The notes under the pieces: model-generated
What the model saw: the letters and a program-made list of their open reading frames with translations, nothing else
Told to the model about the DNA's origin: nothing
Databases searched by the model: none
Source: JACMJP01 sp046160675
Lineage (GTDB): Bacteria; Bacteroidota; Bacteroidia; Chitinophagales; BACL12
Reading direction: 5' to 3'
Assembly (NCBI GenBank): GCA_046160675.1
Contig: JBJXHH010000182.1
Span: 1-36,325 of the forward strand
Length of the DNA stretch: 36,325 bases
Shown: positions 15,773 through 23,593 of the stretch, one piece after another
How the letters are laid out: every line of letters begins with the position of its first letter
How positions within the stretch are numbered: the first letter of the stretch is position 1
Translations under genes and position numbers: made by a program

Positions 15773-17191
15773 ATGTTTCAAAATGATTTTGATGACAGTT
15801 TCCAGGAAAGCGCAGATCTGACCGAATTGATTGAACAATTTGAAAAAAGTATAGAAAAAGAAGAATCGGTTTTCCTTGATGAAGATGCCTTACAGCGTAT
15901 CATGGAATATTATGAGATGCGGATGGAAATGTTTAAGCTTGAAAAAGCGATAGATTATGCACTATCTCAAAATCCCTATTCTTCAGATTTCATCATTCGT
16001 AAAGCTGAAATGTTTCTTCACAAAAAGAAATATGCTGATGCACATGCCTGGTTAGATAAAGCCGCCCTCTTTGATAAAAATGAGATTGACATCTATCTTG
16101 TACGGGCAGATATTTTTATAGAAACAAATAAACTCCAGGAAGCTCTTTCAGTTCTATTGGAAGCCGAGGCACTTACAGACGAAACTGAAAAAGGATTTGT
16201 TTATGCTGAGATGAGCCATGTATATGAACTGATGGAAAACTATCCGAAAGCCCTTGAAGTTTTATTTGCTGCAATAGAAAGCAATCCGGAAAATATGCAA
16301 ATATTGGAAGATGCTGCACATCTTGTTGATATGACGGAGCAATATGAACAAAGTGCTACTCTGCATAAAAAACTGTTAGAAAAGAATCCTTACAACTGGA
16401 TGGCTTGGTACAACCTGGGCAGAGCTTATGCCGGTGTAAACCTTTTTGAAAAAGCATTGGAAGCTTTTGAGTATTGCATTGCAGTAAATGATGAATTTGA
16501 ATATGTGTACAGGGAAACTGCAGATGTATATTTCAGGATGGATGACATGAAGAAAACTATTGAAATGCTTAGGATTGCACAAGAGCATGCTCCTGAATTT
16601 GATGACTACAGTTATAAGATTGGGGTTTGTTATGAAAGACTTGAAGATTATAAGAATGCCAGGTTCCATTACAGGAAAGCCATAAGAACTGATCCCTATT
16701 ACGACAGTGCATTCTACAGGATAGGCGAAACATATAGAGTAGAAGAACGGTATGATGCTGCTTTAGTAAATTATAAAAAAGCCCTGAAACTTGATGAACA
16801 GAATGAAGATTACCTGGCAACAATTATTTCTGTACATAGAATTCTCGAAAACACACAAGAAGCTACCACCTACATGTATGCACTGGTGTATAGCCGTACT
16901 GATGTGCTTACTTACTGGATTGAATTGATCCAGGCCTTGTATGAAAATACTGAATATGATGAGGCATTAGAAGTTTGTGCTGAAGCTGGCTTACGATGCG
17001 GAAATTTTGCTGAATTCCAGTATTTAGAAAGTATGATACTCTTCAAAATGGGTAAAGAGCGGCAAGCAATGATAGCTCTCGAAAATGCTTTAATAAAAGA
17101 TTTTGCCAGGCATACTATTCTGCTGGATATTGATGAAAATTTTTACCATCATCAGAAAGTGAGGCAGCTAGTGGAGTTGTACAACAAGTAA
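15773..17191 (+). CDS. Tetratricopeptide-repeat protein
   Basis: A 472-aa soluble protein made almost wholly of TPR units, a helical scaffold for protein binding. Clear units include the segment around ALSQNPYSSDFIIRKAEMFL, the stretch MSHVYELMENYPKALEVLFAAIESNPENMQIL, WMAWYNLGRAYAGVNLFEKALEAFEYCI, YKIGVCYERLEDYKNARFHYRKAI and FYRIGETYRVEERYDAALVNYKKAL, each with the W/L-G-Y-A-F-A-P spacing. The N-terminal 60 residues are acidic (FQNDFDDSFQESADLTELIEQFE). There is no signal peptide or membrane span, so it should be cytosolic. Orthologous long TPR proteins are common in Bacteroidetes without a defined role. It is divergent from the M1 peptidase gene, and its stop is directly adjacent to the convergent methyltransferase stop. 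Confidence 0.9.
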   Translation: MFQNDFDDSFQESADLTELIEQFEKSIEKEESVFLDEDALQRIMEYYEMRMEMFKLEKAIDYALSQNPYSSDFIIRKAEMFLHKKKYADAHAWLDKAALFDKNEIDIYLVRADIFIETNKLQEALSVLLEAEALTDETEKGFVYAEMSHVYELMENYPKALEVLFAAIESNPENMQILEDAAHLVDMTEQYEQSATLHKKLLEKNPYNWMAWYNLGRAYAGVNLFEKALEAFEYCIAVNDEFEYVYRETADVYFRMDDMKKTIEMLRIAQEHAPEFDDYSYKIGVCYERLEDYKNARFHYRKAIRTDPYYDSAFYRIGETYRVEERYDAALVNYKKALKLDEQNEDYLATIISVHRILENTQEATTYMYALVYSRTDVLTYWIELIQALYENTEYDEALEVCAEAGLRCGNFAEFQYLESMILFKMGKERQAMIALENALIKDFARHTILLDIDENFYHHQKVRQLVELYNK

Positions 17192-17779
17192 CTACTTCCT
17201 TATTAAAGTTATAAAAATTTCATTTCCCAATCTTGGTGCAACAGAATTGTAACAATCAGCAAAAATTTTCAAATCAAAGTATTTTTCAAACAAACCCCTG
17301 TATTCTTCAGGTGTACCTCCAAAGGGCGGCCCGGGATTATCAAAGACGGTTTTAAATAAAACACCTGCAAGAATTCCATCTTTATTAAGTAATTCATGCA
17401 TATGTGTTGCATACTGATCCCTCAAAGAAGGATCCAAGGCGCAGAAAAAAGTTTGTTCCAATATCAGGTCATAAGTATCAGTATGTGTAAAAAAATCGTC
17501 CTGTAATATTCTGATTGAATGATTCCCCCCAAACTGAAGTTTTAGTTTTTCTACCGGTGTTTCTGCAATGTCTATTACTGTAATATCAGTAAATCCCTTT
17601 TGTACAAGATAATCTGCTTCATAACTGTTACCGCCTCCGGGAATCAGTATTTTCAAATTTTTATTTGTCAGGTGATCGATATACGCTTTGAGAGGTGGCG
17701 AAACCTCACCTAGGTCCCACCCTGTGCTTGCATCCCTGTACCTGTTATTCCAATATTCCCCACTTAAAAAATCTATCAT
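17192..17779 (-). CDS. TPMT-family SAM-dependent methyltransferase
   Basis: A 195-aa class I methyltransferase of the thiopurine S-methyltransferase family, which methylates S, Se, Te or halide acceptors. The family marks are YWNNRYRDASTGWDLGEVSPPL at the N-terminus, the SAM-binding ILIPGGGNSYEADYL, VIDIAETPVEKLK with the acidic ribose-binding residue, ILEQTFFCALDP and GPPFGGTPEEY. The start at 17779 gives MIDFLSGEYW, the expected N-terminus; a frame extending to 17815 would add a 12-residue hydrophobic stretch without family support. A TATTTTTG box on the minus strand (17797-17804) lies 17 nt upstream of this ATG. The in vivo acceptor is unknown; detoxification of sulfide, selenium or thiols is the usual guess for bacterial members. 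Confidence 0.9.
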   Translation of the reverse strand: MIDFLSGEYWNNRYRDASTGWDLGEVSPPLKAYIDHLTNKNLKILIPGGGNSYEADYLVQKGFTDITVIDIAETPVEKLKLQFGGNHSIRILQDDFFTHTDTYDLILEQTFFCALDPSLRDQYATHMHELLNKDGILAGVLFKTVFDNPGPPFGGTPEEYRGLFEKYFDLKIFADCYNSVAPRLGNEIFITLIRK

Positions 17780-17796
17780 ATCGTTCACTTGAAAAG

Positions 17797-17804
17797 CAAA
17801 AATA
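17797..17804 (-). promoter_or_regulatory. Predicted -7 box for the TPMT-family gene
   Basis: Minus-strand TATTTTTG fits TAnnTTTG and ends 17 nt before the ATG at 17779. The -33 element is not recognisable. Confidence 0.35.
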
Positions 17805-17848
17805 CCAACAATCAAAAAGCCCGGTCCCCCTCCAGAGCAAAAACCTTA

Positions 17849-17856
17849 TATCTTTG
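17849..17856 (+). promoter_or_regulatory. Predicted -7 box of the comA operon
   Basis: TATCTTTG fits TAnnTTTG and ends 18 nt before the comA ATG at 17875, within the 95-bp divergent gap shared with the TPMT-family gene. Confidence 0.4.
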
Positions 17857-17874
17857 CCGCAACATAAACACCTG

Positions 17875-18636
17875 ATGAATTTTGAACTAGAACAAATCCC
17901 TGAACGCAGTAAGAAACCCCGTAACAGCGGAATTACAATGGTGATGGATAAGGGATTGAGTGTGCGAGAGGTTGAAAATATGCTGAGTGTAGGGGAACCT
18001 TACATAGACCTGGTGAAACTCGGATTCGGAACTGCTTTTGTAACACCTGACCTCGAAAAAAAACTTTCAGTATACAAAGGAGCGAGCATACCGGTGTATT
18101 TTGGCGGCACCCTGCTTGAAGCTTTTATCATCCGGAAAAAATTTGATGATTATATAAAGTTGATACAAAAGTATAAAATGGAATATGCCGAAGTAAGTGA
18201 TGGGAGTATTGAACTGGATCATGATGAAAAATGCGAATACATACGCAAACTTTCAAACTATGTTACTGTATTGAGTGAAGTAGGCAGTAAAGATGAAAAG
18301 AAAACACTTGCGCCTCATGTATGGATAGAACTCATGCAAAAAGAAATTTCTGCAGGTTCTTTCAAAGTAATTGCTGAAGCAAGAGAAAGCGGTACAGTAG
18401 GTATATACAGGGAAAAAGGCGAAGTTAGAAACGATCTGATTGATGAAATTTTGTATAAAGTTGACGGAGATAAAATAATTTGGGAAGCCCCATTAAAGAG
18501 CCAGCAAGTTTTTTTTATAAAACTTCTCGGGGCTAATGTGAACCTCGGTAACATTCCCCCAAACGAAGTGATCCCGCTGGAAACTTTGCGTTTGGGTTTG
18601 CGGGGTGATACGTTTCATCATTTTTTAAATAGCTAA
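17875..18636 (+). CDS. comA: Phosphosulfolactate synthase
   Basis: Adds sulfite to phosphoenolpyruvate to make (2R)-O-phospho-3-sulfolactate. In methanogens this is the first step of coenzyme M synthesis; in Bacillus the homologue leads to sulfolactate. The 253-aa protein carries the ComA TIM-barrel signatures KPRNSGITMVMDKGLSVREV at the N-terminus, DLVKLGFGTAFV, VYFGGTLLEAF, EVSDGSIELDHDEK, VIAEARESGTVGIY and LGANVNLGNIPPNEVIPLETLRLGLRGDTF. The ATG at 17875 (MNFELEQIPE) is chosen; the frame stays open to 17695 but that stretch is antisense to the methyltransferase gene and unlike the family. It heads a tight operon with DUF368 (9 bp gap) and aroE (2 bp gap). No other coenzyme M genes are present, so a sulfonate or sulfonolipid role is more likely here, as inference. 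Confidence 0.93.
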   Translation: MNFELEQIPERSKKPRNSGITMVMDKGLSVREVENMLSVGEPYIDLVKLGFGTAFVTPDLEKKLSVYKGASIPVYFGGTLLEAFIIRKKFDDYIKLIQKYKMEYAEVSDGSIELDHDEKCEYIRKLSNYVTVLSEVGSKDEKKTLAPHVWIELMQKEISAGSFKVIAEARESGTVGIYREKGEVRNDLIDEILYKVDGDKIIWEAPLKSQQVFFIKLLGANVNLGNIPPNEVIPLETLRLGLRGDTFHHFLNS

Positions 18637-18645
18637 TCTAATATA

Positions 18646-19581
18646 ATGAGTTTACTGAAAAAATATTTTCCGCTCACACTTAAGGGTATTGCTATGGGCG
18701 CTGCTGATGTTGTACCGGGTGTGTCGGGTGGAACTATCGCTTTTATTTCAGGTATTTATCAAGAGTTGCTTGATTCGCTGAAGTCATTTAACCTGAAAGC
18801 AGTGAAAATTCTTTTCAAAGAGGGTTTTGTTGCATTCTGGAAACACATAAACGGATGGTTTCTCCTATTTCTTGTTGCAGGTATTGCTTTAAGTATTGTT
18901 TCTCTTTCAAAACTCATTTTATATTTATTAGAACATTACCCCAGCCTTATCTGGAGTTTCTTTTTCGGGCTTGTTGTAGCTTCTGCTGTGTTTGTTGCGT
19001 CTACCATCAAAAAATGGAGTTGGGATGTTATCGTTTCTGCAATAATCGGTACAGGCATTGCTTATTACATCACAATTGCAACACCCTCACAAACTCCCGT
19101 AGAACTTTGGTTCATATTCATATCCGGTGTTATTGCCATTTGTGCTATGATATTACCGGGTATCTCGGGAAGTTTCATTTTGCTGCTGATGGGAAAGTAT
19201 GAATACATACTTACCGCTTTAAACGAATTGAAAGTAAGCATTATCCTTACATTCATTGCAGGATGTTTTATCGGCCTTACAAGTTTTTCGCATGTTTTGA
19301 GCTGGTTATTAAAAAAGTATCACAATGCTACGGTTGCTTTGCTTACCGGCTTTATGTTCGGGTCATTAAACAAAGTATGGCCATGGAAAAAAATATTGGA
19401 AACAAAAGTGATTGACGGCGAAGAAAAAATATTAAAAGAAGCAAATGTGTCTCCACAGGTTTATACTGAAATAACCGGCGAACCAAACTACTTGTTTTAC
19501 AGTATCCTGCTTGCTTTGTTCGGTTTTGTTCTCATTTATTCTCTCGAACGTATGGCAAACAAAAAACACAAGATCATTTAA
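18646..19581 (+). CDS. DUF368 membrane protein (PopT-type undecaprenyl-phosphate transporter)
   Basis: A polytopic inner-membrane protein of 311 aa with about eight or nine hydrophobic spans. It has the two family half-repeats: GAADVVPGVSGGTIAFISGIYQEL near the N-terminus and MILPGISGSFILLLMGKYEYIL in the middle, each with the PGxSG re-entrant motif. DUF368 proteins have been shown experimentally, in other bacteria, to return undecaprenyl phosphate across the membrane for reuse in peptidoglycan, O-antigen and other envelope glycans. Here the gene lies between comA and aroE with only 9-bp and 2-bp gaps, so it is surely cotranscribed. A loop near residues 245-280 (TKVIDGEEKILKEANVSPQV) is an insertion seen in Bacteroidetes members. 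The family assignment is strong; the transport role is inferred from homology. Confidence 0.92.
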   Translation: MSLLKKYFPLTLKGIAMGAADVVPGVSGGTIAFISGIYQELLDSLKSFNLKAVKILFKEGFVAFWKHINGWFLLFLVAGIALSIVSLSKLILYLLEHYPSLIWSFFFGLVVASAVFVASTIKKWSWDVIVSAIIGTGIAYYITIATPSQTPVELWFIFISGVIAICAMILPGISGSFILLLMGKYEYILTALNELKVSIILTFIAGCFIGLTSFSHVLSWLLKKYHNATVALLTGFMFGSLNKVWPWKKILETKVIDGEEKILKEANVSPQVYTEITGEPNYLFYSILLALFGFVLIYSLERMANKKHKII

Positions 19582-19583
19582 AT

Positions 19584-20327
19584 ATGAGAAAGTTCGGGCT
19601 TATAGGCTACCCCCTTGGGCATTCTTTCTCAAAAAAATATTTTACTGAAAAATTTGAACGGGAAGAAATTGAAGATTCTGTTTACGAACTCTACCCGCTT
19701 GAAAATATAGAAGATGTGAGGCTTTTGTTTGAAGTGGAAAAAAATTTGAATGGACTGAATGTAACTATTCCCTACAAAGAAAGCATCATCAATTTTCTTG
19801 ATGATCTTGACACTGCAACACAACAAATAGGAGCAGTGAACTGCATAAAAATAGCAGGCATCGAAAAAACCGGCTATAATACAGATTGGCTCGGTTTCCG
19901 GGATTCACTAAAACCACATTTGCAAAAACATCATACAAAAGCATTGATACTGGGTACCGGAGGTTCATCAAAAGCTGTGGCCTATGCATTAAAACAATTA
20001 AACATCAACTACACTTTTGTCTCGAGAAGCAAGAAAGGAAATTGTTTAAGTTATGATGTGTTGGATAAAACCCACATGAATGAAAATTTTATCATCATAA
20101 ACACTTCCCCACTTGGCATGTACCCTGAAGTAGCAACTTATCCATTCATACCTTATCAGTTCATTTCAAAACAGCATTTGTGTTTTGATCTTGTTTACAA
20201 TCCTGAGGAAACTGTCTTTCTTCAAAAAGCAAAACAACAAGGGGCACTTATTAAAAGCGGATTGGAAATGCTGCAATTGCAAGCTGAATACGCCTGGAAA
20301 ATCTGGAATGAGGGTATGAAAGAATAA
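19584..20327 (+). CDS. aroE: Shikimate dehydrogenase
   Basis: NADPH-dependent reduction of 3-dehydroshikimate to shikimate in the chorismate pathway. At 247 aa it is slightly shorter than E. coli AroE (272). Key features are the shikimate-binding PLGHSFSKKYF (residues 10-20), the catalytic Lys65 in NVTIPYKESI, GAVNCIK, the catalytic Asp101 in GYNTDWLGF, the glycine-rich nucleotide loop LGTGGSSKA (123-131), and SGLEMLQLQAEYAWKIW at the C-terminus. It is the last gene of the comA-DUF368-aroE operon, beginning 2 bp after the DUF368 stop. Its stop is 30 bp from the convergent DUF6089 gene; no clear hairpin is visible there. Confidence 0.96.
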   Translation: MRKFGLIGYPLGHSFSKKYFTEKFEREEIEDSVYELYPLENIEDVRLLFEVEKNLNGLNVTIPYKESIINFLDDLDTATQQIGAVNCIKIAGIEKTGYNTDWLGFRDSLKPHLQKHHTKALILGTGGSSKAVAYALKQLNINYTFVSRSKKGNCLSYDVLDKTHMNENFIIINTSPLGMYPEVATYPFIPYQFISKQHLCFDLVYNPEETVFLQKAKQQGALIKSGLEMLQLQAEYAWKIWNEGMKE

Positions 20328-20357
20328 ATTGGTGAAACTGATGACTGGGGTACAATA

Positions 20358-21287
20358 TTATTCAGGCTTGTTCCAGCTAAAGAAACATTTGCCAATCTTG
20401 GGTTTCTTCTTCACTTCTACCTGGTAAGTTAAAGTGAAAATTCCCCCGAATACATAAGTATCATAATCAGTTGGGTCTCCACGGCCGTTATCGTATGTAC
20501 TGTAAGGATTTACAAGATCAAGCCTTGAACCATCGCTGCGGTCAGACAAGGCCTCAGCAAGAGCAGCTGTTTCAGCATCATAGTGAGCATAATAGTAATC
20601 AGGGTTTGCATAATATCCGCTCACATCATCAAGATAATCAGTATTTGTATACCTCACAGCCATTTCAAACCCGAGCACCCAGTTATTCGACATAAGATAT
20701 CTGAAACCTCCCCCTACCGGGTAACACATTGCAACCCTGCTGTATTTTTCCAGGTAAGGGTATTCCGGAAGCCCCTGCCCTTCTGTTCCAAGTGGTTGTA
20801 ATTCATGCCATTGACCATCATAGTATCCTTGGGGGTTAAACCAAAACGCTCCAATACCTCCGTAAATGTATGGATTGAACCTTTTTTTGAAAGGTCCTAC
20901 ATAACGGGTAAGGCTGTATTCAGCCATTGCTGATGCTTCTAAGATGGGTGATTTAAAAGACAGGTTTCTGTAACTACGAAACTCATTGTCACTAAGGGAG
21001 TCAGCACCTCTTAATTCGCTATAATAGGCATTTAAGCGTATAGCCAAATGCGGCCTTATTTCCTGCCTGAAGATAGCTCCTAATGCAGGCCTGGTTACTT
21101 GTGGATCAACATCCCAAAAGAAGGGTCGGCCTATATCATCTGTACCCCCAAGGTCGCCCAAGAAGGAGGAAAACCCGATATTGATACCAAATTCCCTTGA
21201 CCTGGATACAGTTTGAGACTGAACTGATGAAGAGATCAAAAAGATTACAAACGCTGCAAAAAACCGGTTTTTGTTTGTGGTGCGCAT
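20358..21287 (-). CDS. DUF6089-like outer-membrane beta-barrel protein
   Basis: A 309-aa exported protein with a signal peptide of about 25 residues (ends SSVQSQ). Its body is made of alternating strands and aromatic residues typical of an eight-stranded OmpA/OmpW-like barrel. EFGINIGFSSFLGDLGG, IRPHLAIRLNAYYSELRGAD, LEASAMAEYSLTRYVGPFK, RFNPYIYGGIGAFWFNP and FGGIFTLTYQVEVKKK are recognisable pieces of the Bacteroidetes DUF6089 family. A variable, charged segment (residues about 215-275, DYLDDVSGYYANPDYYYAHYD region) is probably an external loop. The specific role is unknown; relatives are structural or porin-like barrels. It is monocistronic between the aroE operon (convergent) and wecE. Confidence 0.82.
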   Translation of the reverse strand: MRTTNKNRFFAAFVIFLISSSVQSQTVSRSREFGINIGFSSFLGDLGGTDDIGRPFFWDVDPQVTRPALGAIFRQEIRPHLAIRLNAYYSELRGADSLSDNEFRSYRNLSFKSPILEASAMAEYSLTRYVGPFKKRFNPYIYGGIGAFWFNPQGYYDGQWHELQPLGTEGQGLPEYPYLEKYSRVAMCYPVGGGFRYLMSNNWVLGFEMAVRYTNTDYLDDVSGYYANPDYYYAHYDAETAALAEALSDRSDGSRLDLVNPYSTYDNGRGDPTDYDTYVFGGIFTLTYQVEVKKKPKIGKCFFSWNKPE

Positions 21288-21377
21288 AGTTACTTCTGCA
21301 AAGGTGTGACGAAAATGCTGGTTTTATTTAACAAATGCAAATTCTTTTGTGACTTGTCAGATAGATTTAATATTCAA

Positions 21378-22502
21378 TCAGTTGTAAAACGTTAAGACCT
21401 GTGTACATATTTTATCAACATCTAATACTTCCAACGCCTGATATAAAGGCAACCGCAGCATGGTTTGTGAGAAATTTTCAGTATTATGTAAATGAATCGA
21501 CGGGAATAGTTCCGTATAAAAAGGCGACTGATGTAGGGGCAAATAGTGAAACACGGCCATGATACTATTTTCCTCAAGATGCTTCAAAAGGCTATCCCTC
21601 TCCTGCATATTCCTGCAAAGCAGGTAAAAAATATGAGCATTGTTTCCTGTGGTTGGTGTGGTGGAGGGAAGCTTGAAAAACCCTTTTTCTTCGCCGGGTT
21701 TTAATTGTTGGTTATAAGTTTCCCAAAGCTGAATACGTATTTGCTGAATTTCTTCCAGCTTTTCAAGTTGTGCAAACAAATAAGCTGCCTGCAGTTCACT
21801 CATGAGAAATGATGAGCCGACATCTATCCAGTTATATTTTGAAATCTTTTTTTCCGCAAAAGCAACCCGGTTCGTTCCTTTCTCCCAGAGTATTTCGGCT
21901 CTTTCGAAAAATCTTTCATCATTCACCACCAGCATACCCCCTTCACCACATTGAATATTTTTTGTTTCATGAAAACTAAAGGCTGCAAAATGCCCGAAGC
22001 TGCCGAGGGGTTTTCCCTCATAAAAACTATTTACGCTGTGTGCACAATCTTCTATTAAAAACAGGTTGTGTTTTTTTGCAAGTTGAGTGATTGCTTTCAT
22101 GTTACAGGCTATGCCAGCATAATGTACAACAAGGATAGCTTTTGTTTTTTGTGTGATGAGTTTTTCAATTTCCTGTACATCAATGTTCGGAACATCTGTT
22201 TCACAATCTGCAAAAACTATTTTCGCCCCTCTCAGTAAAAACGCATTGGCGCAGGAAGGAAAAGTGAAAGATGGAATGATGACTTCATCGCCCGGCTGCA
22301 GGTTACAAAGCAGGGCAGCCATTTCCAGCGCATCAGTACAGGAGTTTGTTAGGAATGTTTTTTTGAACTGGTATTTTTCTGCAAAAAATGTATTGCACAA
22401 TTGCGTAAAATGCCCGTTGCCGGAAAGTTTCCCGAGATCAACTGCCTGCTGTATGTACAGCATTTCGTTGCCAACTATTGCCGGTTTGTTAAAAGGTATC
22501 AT
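21378..22502 (-). CDS. wecE: dTDP-4-amino-4,6-dideoxygalactose transaminase (WecE/RffA type)
   Basis: PLP-dependent sugar-nucleotide transaminase of the DegT/DnrJ/EryC1/StrS family, making dTDP-4-amino-4,6-dideoxy-D-galactose from the 4-keto sugar. The 374-aa protein follows E. coli RffA closely: MIPFNKPAIVGNEM, NSCTDALEMAALL, QPGDEVIIPSFTFPSCANAFLLRGAKIVF, LVVHYAGIACNM, the pyridine-binding Asp152 in IEDCAH, the PLP Lys181 in SFHETKNIQCGEGG, KGTNR, WIDVGSSFLMSELQAAYLFAQLE and IMAVFHYLPLH. It overlaps the upstream GT2 gene by 14 nt, indicating coupling. No other dTDP-sugar or enterobacterial-common-antigen genes are in the window, so the final glycan is unknown. Confidence 0.93.
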   Translation of the reverse strand: MIPFNKPAIVGNEMLYIQQAVDLGKLSGNGHFTQLCNTFFAEKYQFKKTFLTNSCTDALEMAALLCNLQPGDEVIIPSFTFPSCANAFLLRGAKIVFADCETDVPNIDVQEIEKLITQKTKAILVVHYAGIACNMKAITQLAKKHNLFLIEDCAHSVNSFYEGKPLGSFGHFAAFSFHETKNIQCGEGGMLVVNDERFFERAEILWEKGTNRVAFAEKKISKYNWIDVGSSFLMSELQAAYLFAQLEKLEEIQQIRIQLWETYNQQLKPGEEKGFFKLPSTTPTTGNNAHIFYLLCRNMQERDSLLKHLEENSIMAVFHYLPLHQSPFYTELFPSIHLHNTENFSQTMLRLPLYQALEVLDVDKICTQVLTFYN

Positions 22503-23235
22503 TCAAAATTTCAGCGATGTGATACATTTCTTTTTTCTTTTTCACAGCAAAAGAAAACACACTGTTTGCAAAAATAACTTTTATGCCGAGCCGCAATGCT
22601 TTTAAAAATGAGTACGATGTTTTTCCAGCAGGGCGCTTTGCATGTTCTGATTCAATAGTTGAAGCATGCTTTGCAATTTTTCTCACGGCAAGCGGGAAGA
22701 AAAAAAATTTATACTCAGTTGTTTTTATTTCTTCAATCATTGCTTTGCTGTAAATGCCAAAGTTTGCAATGTTTGCTTGCAGTTGGACGCCGGAAAGAAT
22801 TTGTAATTTTTTATAAAACAGGAAGGAATACATTTTTTTAAGGGGAGGCTCAAACGTTTTTCTTCGCAAAGCAAACACAGCATCAAAACCTTTTTGTGCC
22901 TCTGTATAAAGATCAGTTATACTTTCAGGAACATCCTGCAGGTCGCAATCCATTACTACTATCCAATCGCCGCTTGCATGATCTAACCCTGCTTTTATTG
23001 CTGCATGCTGCCCGTAGTTTTTTTGCAGGCGGATGCCTTTTATTTTTTTATCACCGGTGCAGAGTGTTTGAATTTTTTTCCAGGAAAGATCAGGGCTTCC
23101 ATCATCCACTAAAATGAGTTCATACTTTGCAGTGATTTTCTCAACTGTGTTTTTCACTCTTTGGGCTAGAATATCCACCAGCATTTCCCCGCAAAAAACC
23201 GGGCTTACTATGCTGATATGAATGTTTTGCCGCAA
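22489..23235 (-). CDS. Family 2 glycosyltransferase, DPM1/ArnC-like
   Basis: A 248-aa glycosyltransferase resembling polyprenyl-phosphate sugar transferases. It contains ISIVSPVFCGE, the nucleotide-binding LILVDDGSPD (DDGS at 44-47), GIRLQKNYGQHAAIKAGLDHASGDWIVVMDCDLQDVPE with the DxD-type DCDLQD at 96-101, and the late AKRPAGKTSYSFLKALRLGI, the R.AGxSKY-type motif. Unlike GtrB/ArnC proteins of about 310 aa, it ends soon after a single hydrophobic stretch (IKVIFANSVFSF). It therefore lacks the usual two C-terminal membrane helices and finishes in a charged tail. It may be soluble or peripheral. It starts 17 bp after the DUF3467 stop and overlaps wecE by 14 nt, making a three-gene operon. Confidence 0.9.
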   Translation of the reverse strand: MRQNIHISIVSPVFCGEMLVDILAQRVKNTVEKITAKYELILVDDGSPDLSWKKIQTLCTGDKKIKGIRLQKNYGQHAAIKAGLDHASGDWIVVMDCDLQDVPESITDLYTEAQKGFDAVFALRRKTFEPPLKKMYSFLFYKKLQILSGVQLQANIANFGIYSKAMIEEIKTTEYKFFFFPLAVRKIAKHASTIESEHAKRPAGKTSYSFLKALRLGIKVIFANSVFSFAVKKKKEMYHIAEILNDTF

Positions 23236-23252
23236 GATGTTCTTTCAAAAAC

Positions 23253-23570
23253 TTATGCTTTAGCCGTGGGCCCAAAGTTCATTGGAATGCCCGGGAACCC
23301 TTCGCCGTCAACAATGTCACCATGTGCCGATTCAAATTTTGAGAGATTATCTCCCAATGCCCTTAGGAGTCGTTTTGCATGCTGGGGAGTCATTACAATG
23401 CGGCTTTTCACTTTTGCTTTCGGGATGCCGGGCATCACCCGGATAAAATCCAGCACAAATTCGCTGCTGGAATGTGTGATGATAGCGAGGTTACTATAAA
23501 TGCCTTCGGCAATATCTTCATTCAGTTCAATGTTCAGTTGGTTACTCTGTTTTTCTTTATTCTCTGCCAT
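23253..23570 (-). CDS. DUF3467 domain protein
   Basis: A 105-aa cytosolic protein of the DUF3467 family, function unknown. The central region EGIYSNLAIITHSSSEFVLDF, with VMPGIPKAKVKSRIVMTPQHAKRLLRALGDNL, is the family's defining block. The tail DGEGFPGIPMNFGPTAKA is typical of Bacteroidetes members. The ATG at 23568-23570 (MAENKEKQ) is chosen over a TTG at 23588. A TACCTTTG box on the minus strand (23586-23593) ends 15 nt before it, and the box would overlap a longer coding region. It is the first gene of the DUF3467-GT2-wecE operon. DUF3467 proteins occur in many bacterial phyla next to varied genes, so the neighbourhood does not settle its job. Confidence 0.9.
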   Translation of the reverse strand: MAENKEKQSNQLNIELNEDIAEGIYSNLAIITHSSSEFVLDFIRVMPGIPKAKVKSRIVMTPQHAKRLLRALGDNLSKFESAHGDIVDGEGFPGIPMNFGPTAKA

Positions 23571-23585
23571 TATAAATTTTTTGTA

Positions 23586-23593
23586 CAAAGGTA
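23586..23593 (-). promoter_or_regulatory. Predicted -7 box of the DUF3467-GT2-wecE operon
   Basis: Minus-strand TACCTTTG fits TAnnTTTG and ends 15 nt before the DUF3467 ATG. No -33 element is evident. The rest of the 222-bp gap up to 23792 holds a GAGTTT/AAACTC hairpin (23681-23698) and nothing else I recognise. Confidence 0.4.

Noticed and set aside
17695..17874. N-terminal extension of ComA to 17695
   Set aside because: The extra 60 residues are antisense to the TPMT-family gene, and the family N-terminus fits the ATG at 17875, preceded by a TATCTTTG box.
21378..23570. Part of an enterobacterial-common-antigen or O-antigen cluster
   Set aside because: Only wecE and one GT2 gene are present; no polymerase, flippase, ligase or nucleotide-sugar synthase genes are adjacent.
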